Of a stretch of 64,000 bases of DNA, positions 60,247 to 64,000 are shown piece by piece. Source of the stretch: Dirofilaria immitis (taxonomy: Eukaryota > Nematoda > Chromadorea > Rhabditida > Onchocercidae); assembly GCA_024305405.1 (NCBI GenBank), contig JAKNDB010000092.1, forward strand, positions 2,077,501 to 2,141,500, in the 5' to 3' direction. Under the pieces are notes generated by a model. The model did no database searches. It worked only from the letters and a program-made list of their open reading frames with translations, and was not told where the DNA came from. Position numbers and translations under genes: made by a program. Position 1 is the stretch's first letter; the number at the start of each line of letters is the position of its first letter.

Positions 60247-61334
60247 ATGTCGTCTAGAATATATCGTTTATGGCAACCTGGAAATCCGAAGACAAGAGTG
60301 TTTTTGCCAAATTTCTGGATGAAAGTAGTCGATCCCTTCCCCACTCGATTACCGAAGCATGTTGTTAAATTCGAAGTCGACAAAAGGTATGTTATATCTT
60401 TTATACTTTTTAACGATAAACGCTGTTTAACACTACGGTGCTACAGTATATAAACATTTGTACTCTATAAATTTTTTATCCAGGATGACAAGATACGATG
60501 TTAGAGAATATTTGGAAAAAATATACAATCTTCCAGTTCGAGAAGTTCGGACCTTGGTAATTCTTCGTATAATATGCCGTATTTCAGTAAATTTCTCTAT
60601 GCTTTCCGTCTGCCCTATTTGTTCATATGTGTAACTGTTCTCGTTTGCTCGATATATTTTCTCATCTCTTTGTTTTCTAAACATCCAGTCGGTTTGTTTT
60701 ATTTAAATTTCATTTAAATATCTGTAGTAGGATATTTTTTCAATGCTCCTGTCATTCTTTTTCACTATCACAAGCTTTAGGTGAAAGCTGGTTATATTAC
60801 ATATGATTTCCCGCTCGATAAAGAGAAGCGAAGAGCTCTATGGAAAGAAAATGACAAGAAATATGCATATGTTTTTATGGTAATTACAATGGCGACTTAT
60901 CATCTCTTATCGATTTAATTGAAATTATTTGATATTTGTTTGCTTAGAATTTCATAATTAAGCTATCCTATTTACTAATAATGAATTCACTATCATTTAT
61001 ACTAATTTGCTCGGTACGATTAACTGATGAAGCATTCAATCATTTAATTGTTTTGGGTTTTCATTTTGTTCCTCTACTAATTTTTGGTATTTTTATTTGT
61101 ACTATTCGTGATAGCTAATTTATTTATTTTTTGCTTTATTTTGTTTTTAAAATTTACTACTATTTCTTGAGTAAAATGTTGCAGAAAAAGGGATTCGAAT
61201 TTCATGTTCCAAATTTGTTCGAGAAATGCGAGGAGCAAGAGATGTGGGATAAAATGAAACAGAAATTACCGGACATAACAAATGCCGAATATATTAATCG
61301 CGATCGCCATGGGATAGGAGAATTCTTGTCTTAA
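60247..61334 (+). CDS. MRPL23: Mitochondrial ribosomal protein L23 (uL23m)
   Basis: Large-subunit mitoribosome protein near the peptide exit tunnel (family knowledge). Exons 60247-60386, 60484-60556, 60781-60879 and 61185-61334 join in phase to 153 residues, the same length as human MRPL23. The N-terminus SSRIYRLWQPGNPKTRVFLPNF and MTRYDVREYLEKIYNLPVREVRT are clearly the L23 fold of the mitochondrial family (human [23 protein letters not shown]). The start is taken as the ATG at 60247; the frame is open further upstream, but only to a GTG. No frame break is seen in this gene. It is followed after about 0.9 kb by PrimPol. Confidence 0.93.
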
Positions 61335-62249
61335 ATTATTAATTGTAATTGTTTGTCATCTTGAACTGTATAATAAACTTAAAAGTAATGTGGACTATTA
61401 AAAGAAAGTTCATTAAATACTTGTTACTCTCTTTCAAGTGTTGATCGGTTGCTTTCGATGAAGATTTTTGCTAAAGCTTCTATGCAAATTGAAATCTTGG
61501 AGGGAATTTTAGAATCATATTTTGCATAACAATTTATAATGAATCCATTTTTCAAATTTACAGCCCTTCCTTAATGAGTGAAAACTGTAATAACTCTTTT
61601 TTATATTGCCAAGAAAGAGTATGATTGTCATATATTGTATGTGTTTCTCGATCGATTAATGTTCTTTATGCGGATTTTTGAAATCGTCAAGTCAGTGATG
61701 TCAGATGAGTTGTCCAAATTGTTCTAAATTTGTGCATGAGTGACCACAATACTTTTATCTTGCAATTAGTCTAATTCAACTGAAAATTTTTTAGAAATCA
61801 TCTATACAAAAACATTTTACGATATGACTGGAAAATTTTCGAATAAAGTTGCTGAGAAATTAGCGAATAGTAGTAGTAAGTTAGTTTAAGAAAAGTAAAA
61901 GACAGGGACCAGAAATGTGGAGGGAAGGTTATCTGTTGTAAGCGGTAATTTTATTTTATGTTCATTATCTTCTCATGTTTCTCGTGTCCATTACACTATT
62001 AACTTATCACTGCAGTAAATGAAAAATGGTTTCCAATCTATAAAAATTTTTATTTGTATAGTATGGGAAATTCTAAACAGCTTATGAAAAGTTGAGTTAG
62101 TGATTATCGGCAACTGTCTTCATTTTTCATTGAATCGGCCCTTATAACATACTTTACGTTGTTCTATTTTTAAACTGCTATCTCAGTTTAAAAATACTAC
62201 TACTATTCGCTATAATATTCTTATTTAATCGAATAATTGAAACTACAGA
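61335..62249. other. Spacer between MRPL23 and PrimPol
   Basis: AT-rich, no supported feature except an AATAAA-like signal (AATAAACTT near 61372) suitable for MRPL23 polyadenylation, and an ACTACAG acceptor at 62242-62248 directly before the PrimPol start. Confidence 0.5.
62242..62249 (+). promoter_or_regulatory. Candidate trans-splice acceptor of PrimPol
   Basis: CTACAG ends at 62248 and the ATG begins at 62250, leaving a one-base 5' UTR. This very short spacing is a known nematode pattern for SL1-spliced messages. Confidence 0.45.
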
Positions 62250-64000
62250 ATGAATAACCTACAAATAGTAAGTTCAATTGAGGATAGTGAAATATGGTTC
62301 TACGGAGTACGTGAACAAATTGAGAATAATGACCCAGTTGTTTCGAATAAGGTATAATTTTTTCATTTAAAAGCATTTGGGGAGTCATTGTTCGGCAGCT
62401 TGTCTCGATTTTTATTGTTTGATATTTCTTTGTAAATTTTGTTAGCTGTGGAAAATGTTTTTTCTTGACGACATAGTAGAATAAAAAGAATTTGAACTTT
62501 TTAAGTTGATACAGTTTATGACATTGAATTCTTCTAACCAGGCGTTTTCGGAGGAGCAGAAGCCAAAAAGAAGTCTTCTCGAAGATTCTTTAGGCTGTTT
62601 TATGACTTATAAACGACAGAATGATGCACTGCTGAAATGTGCTCAAGAAGGACCAATGGCAAGAGTGTTCACATTCGAATATTCCACTTGTCATCCAGGT
62701 TAGTAAAAGTGGATACATTTTTAATTGATACAAAAGTCAATTTTTAGAAGATTGGAAAAGCACAAAATTATTTAGTATGAAGAAGTATCTTTTTTTAATT
62801 ATTTGATTATTTTTTACAGGACAAAGGCGATATCTTGTATCGACAGTACAACGATTCTGGCAATGGTATAAGAAACAATACGATGTTTCATTTTACGAAT
62901 TGATACCACAAAATCGTCCAGCGCGTCTGTACTTCGATCTTGAATTTTATCGGAAAACGAATCGTGATATTAAGGAGAAGGACTTGATTAAGGATTTTAA
63001 TGACTGCGTTACCGAACTTTTTGCGGAAATGTTTAGTATTGATTTGGATCCGGAAAAAGTTGGTCTTTGTTTTTTTTTGTTAAGAAATAGTAGAAAGATT
63101 GCTGAATTTCATCTAGCTTAATTGAGAATTAGAAATTTTCGAATTTTAGGAAATCATGAAAGCTGAAAAGAAAGAAAATAGGTGAGATCATGGATGTCTG
63201 TAGAAATTTGAAAACTTTTAACTATTCTTTCTTGATGGTTTGATATTTGCCATAGTCGAGTCGAATTCCAGAAGTGAAAGCAGGAAAAATATTATGGAAA
63301 AACAGTAATCAGTACTAATAAACTCACTGTTCAACAATTTGAGTCACTGTTTTACAGCAGATGTTGGTACTTGATGCTTCAACAACTGCCAAATTTAGTG
63401 AGCATATTGTCATTCATTTATTCGATAACTACTTATTTCCATCAAATACTTCTATGAAGTTTTTTATACAACAGCTAAAAAAAAATGTTTTCATCTGGTC
63501 GATGTTTAGTTTGGAATGCCGACGCTACTAAACTGACGACATTATTTGATACAACTGTTTATTCTGTGTGAGTTTAAATTTATTATATGCCTTAGTAACT
63601 TGGAGTCATGAAGAAACACTTGGTTTATAAAAGCCTGGATTTTTTAAATATATATTCCTATTAGTTGGATATAAATCGTTGCTTAAAAAAACTAGACATA
63701 TAAAAAAATTATGGCAGATGATATATAGGATTTCTAATCTTTTATGAGTAATAGAAATAAAGCTATTTAATAAGCAATAGGAATAAAAATCTTACGATGG
63801 AACCTCTAATTAAATTCAAGTTTTGATGTTTCAAAATGAGTAGAAACCGTCACATCTCGAATTCTCCAAAAAAACACTGCTTTGACTAAATTATTTTTCC
63901 TTCATACTACCCAGTTTTAGAAATTTTTTATGTTTGTAGCTTGGCTCAATTTATCATTTTTTTACCCTCTATTACTGCAGTTGCAGATAGTTATATTGAA
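62250..64000 (+). CDS. PRIMPOL: PrimPol, DNA-directed primase-polymerase, 5' part
   Basis: Archaeo-eukaryotic primase family enzyme that reprimes stalled forks in nucleus and mitochondria (family knowledge). Exons 62250-62351, 62542-62698, 62820-63058 and 63358-63567, plus the first 20 bases of an exon at 63981; the gene runs off the window. About 243 residues are seen. Landmarks: VFTFEY; GQRRYLVSTVQRFWQWYKKQ (human GQRIYLVTTYAEFWFYYKSR); YELIP; the catalytic DxE of motif I in ARLYFDLEF (about D126, E128); and FSEHIVIHL, the counterpart of the FSRHLIF block. The catalytic HxxH-like and zinc-finger regions lie outside the window. A frame break occurs in a run of nine A at 63477-63485; eight or eleven A would keep LKK-MFSSGRCLVWN in frame. 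The start immediately follows an acceptor. Confidence 0.85.

Noticed and set aside
63151..63182. Short exon (EIMKAEKKEN) between PrimPol exons
   Set aside because: The exons ending at 63058 and starting at 63358 already join in phase 0 and match the family without it.

Overview
The window looks like nuclear DNA of a nematode, most probably a clade III (filarial/spirurid) species. It is strongly AT-rich, and its genes are split into many short exons by introns of roughly 70-900 bp with GT..TTTCAG borders. Several start codons lie 1-50 bp downstream of a splice-acceptor-like TTTCAG with no obvious core promoter, as expected for spliced-leader trans-splicing. I read exons by translating both strands and matching splice phases. 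Family calls rest on recognised protein motifs; no database search was run.

Layout, all on the + strand unless stated: the 3' part of a class A GPCR resembling GPR21/GPR52 (1-2096); a 4EHP/eIF4E2 cap-binding protein (4547-6705); a tail-anchored cytochrome b5 (10931-11616); phosphatidylinositol 4-kinase III beta (15462-22418); DNA polymerase delta subunit 3 (23890-28000); folylpolyglutamate synthase (30256-35212); an unrecognised ten-exon gene (37575-41837); UDP-glucose:glycoprotein glucosyltransferase in 31 exons (46563-58602); mitochondrial ribosomal protein L23 (60247-61334); and the 5' part of PrimPol (62250 to the window end). Three weaker candidates are a minus-strand two-exon reading frame at 13417-13714, a stop-interrupted frame at 45401-46240, and a minus-strand exon pair at 59321-59760. 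The long AT-rich spacers otherwise hold only repeats and short chance frames.

The genes do not form one pathway. Two serve replication and damage tolerance (POLD3, PrimPol), three serve secretory or membrane systems (PI4KB, cytochrome b5, UGGT), and the rest serve translation control, mitochondrial translation, folate retention and signalling. The spacers of about 0.9 kb or more argue against operons.

The most pervasive oddity is technical. At least twenty single-base frame breaks sit inside otherwise well conserved exons, nearly all in A or T runs and nearly all explained by one missing base. When one base is allowed at each place, five of the affected genes (4EHP, cytochrome b5, PI4KB, FPGS, UGGT) add up to whole codons over their full length, as does the unrecognised gene. 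This looks like systematic homopolymer undercalling in the assembly rather than gene decay, and it hides real features such as the cytochrome b5 membrane anchor and the ER-retrieval tail of UGGT. Structural curiosities include a 46-bp perfect palindrome, a 16-bp perfect hairpin, a 172-bp foldback element and a 36-bp tandem repeat, all within introns.
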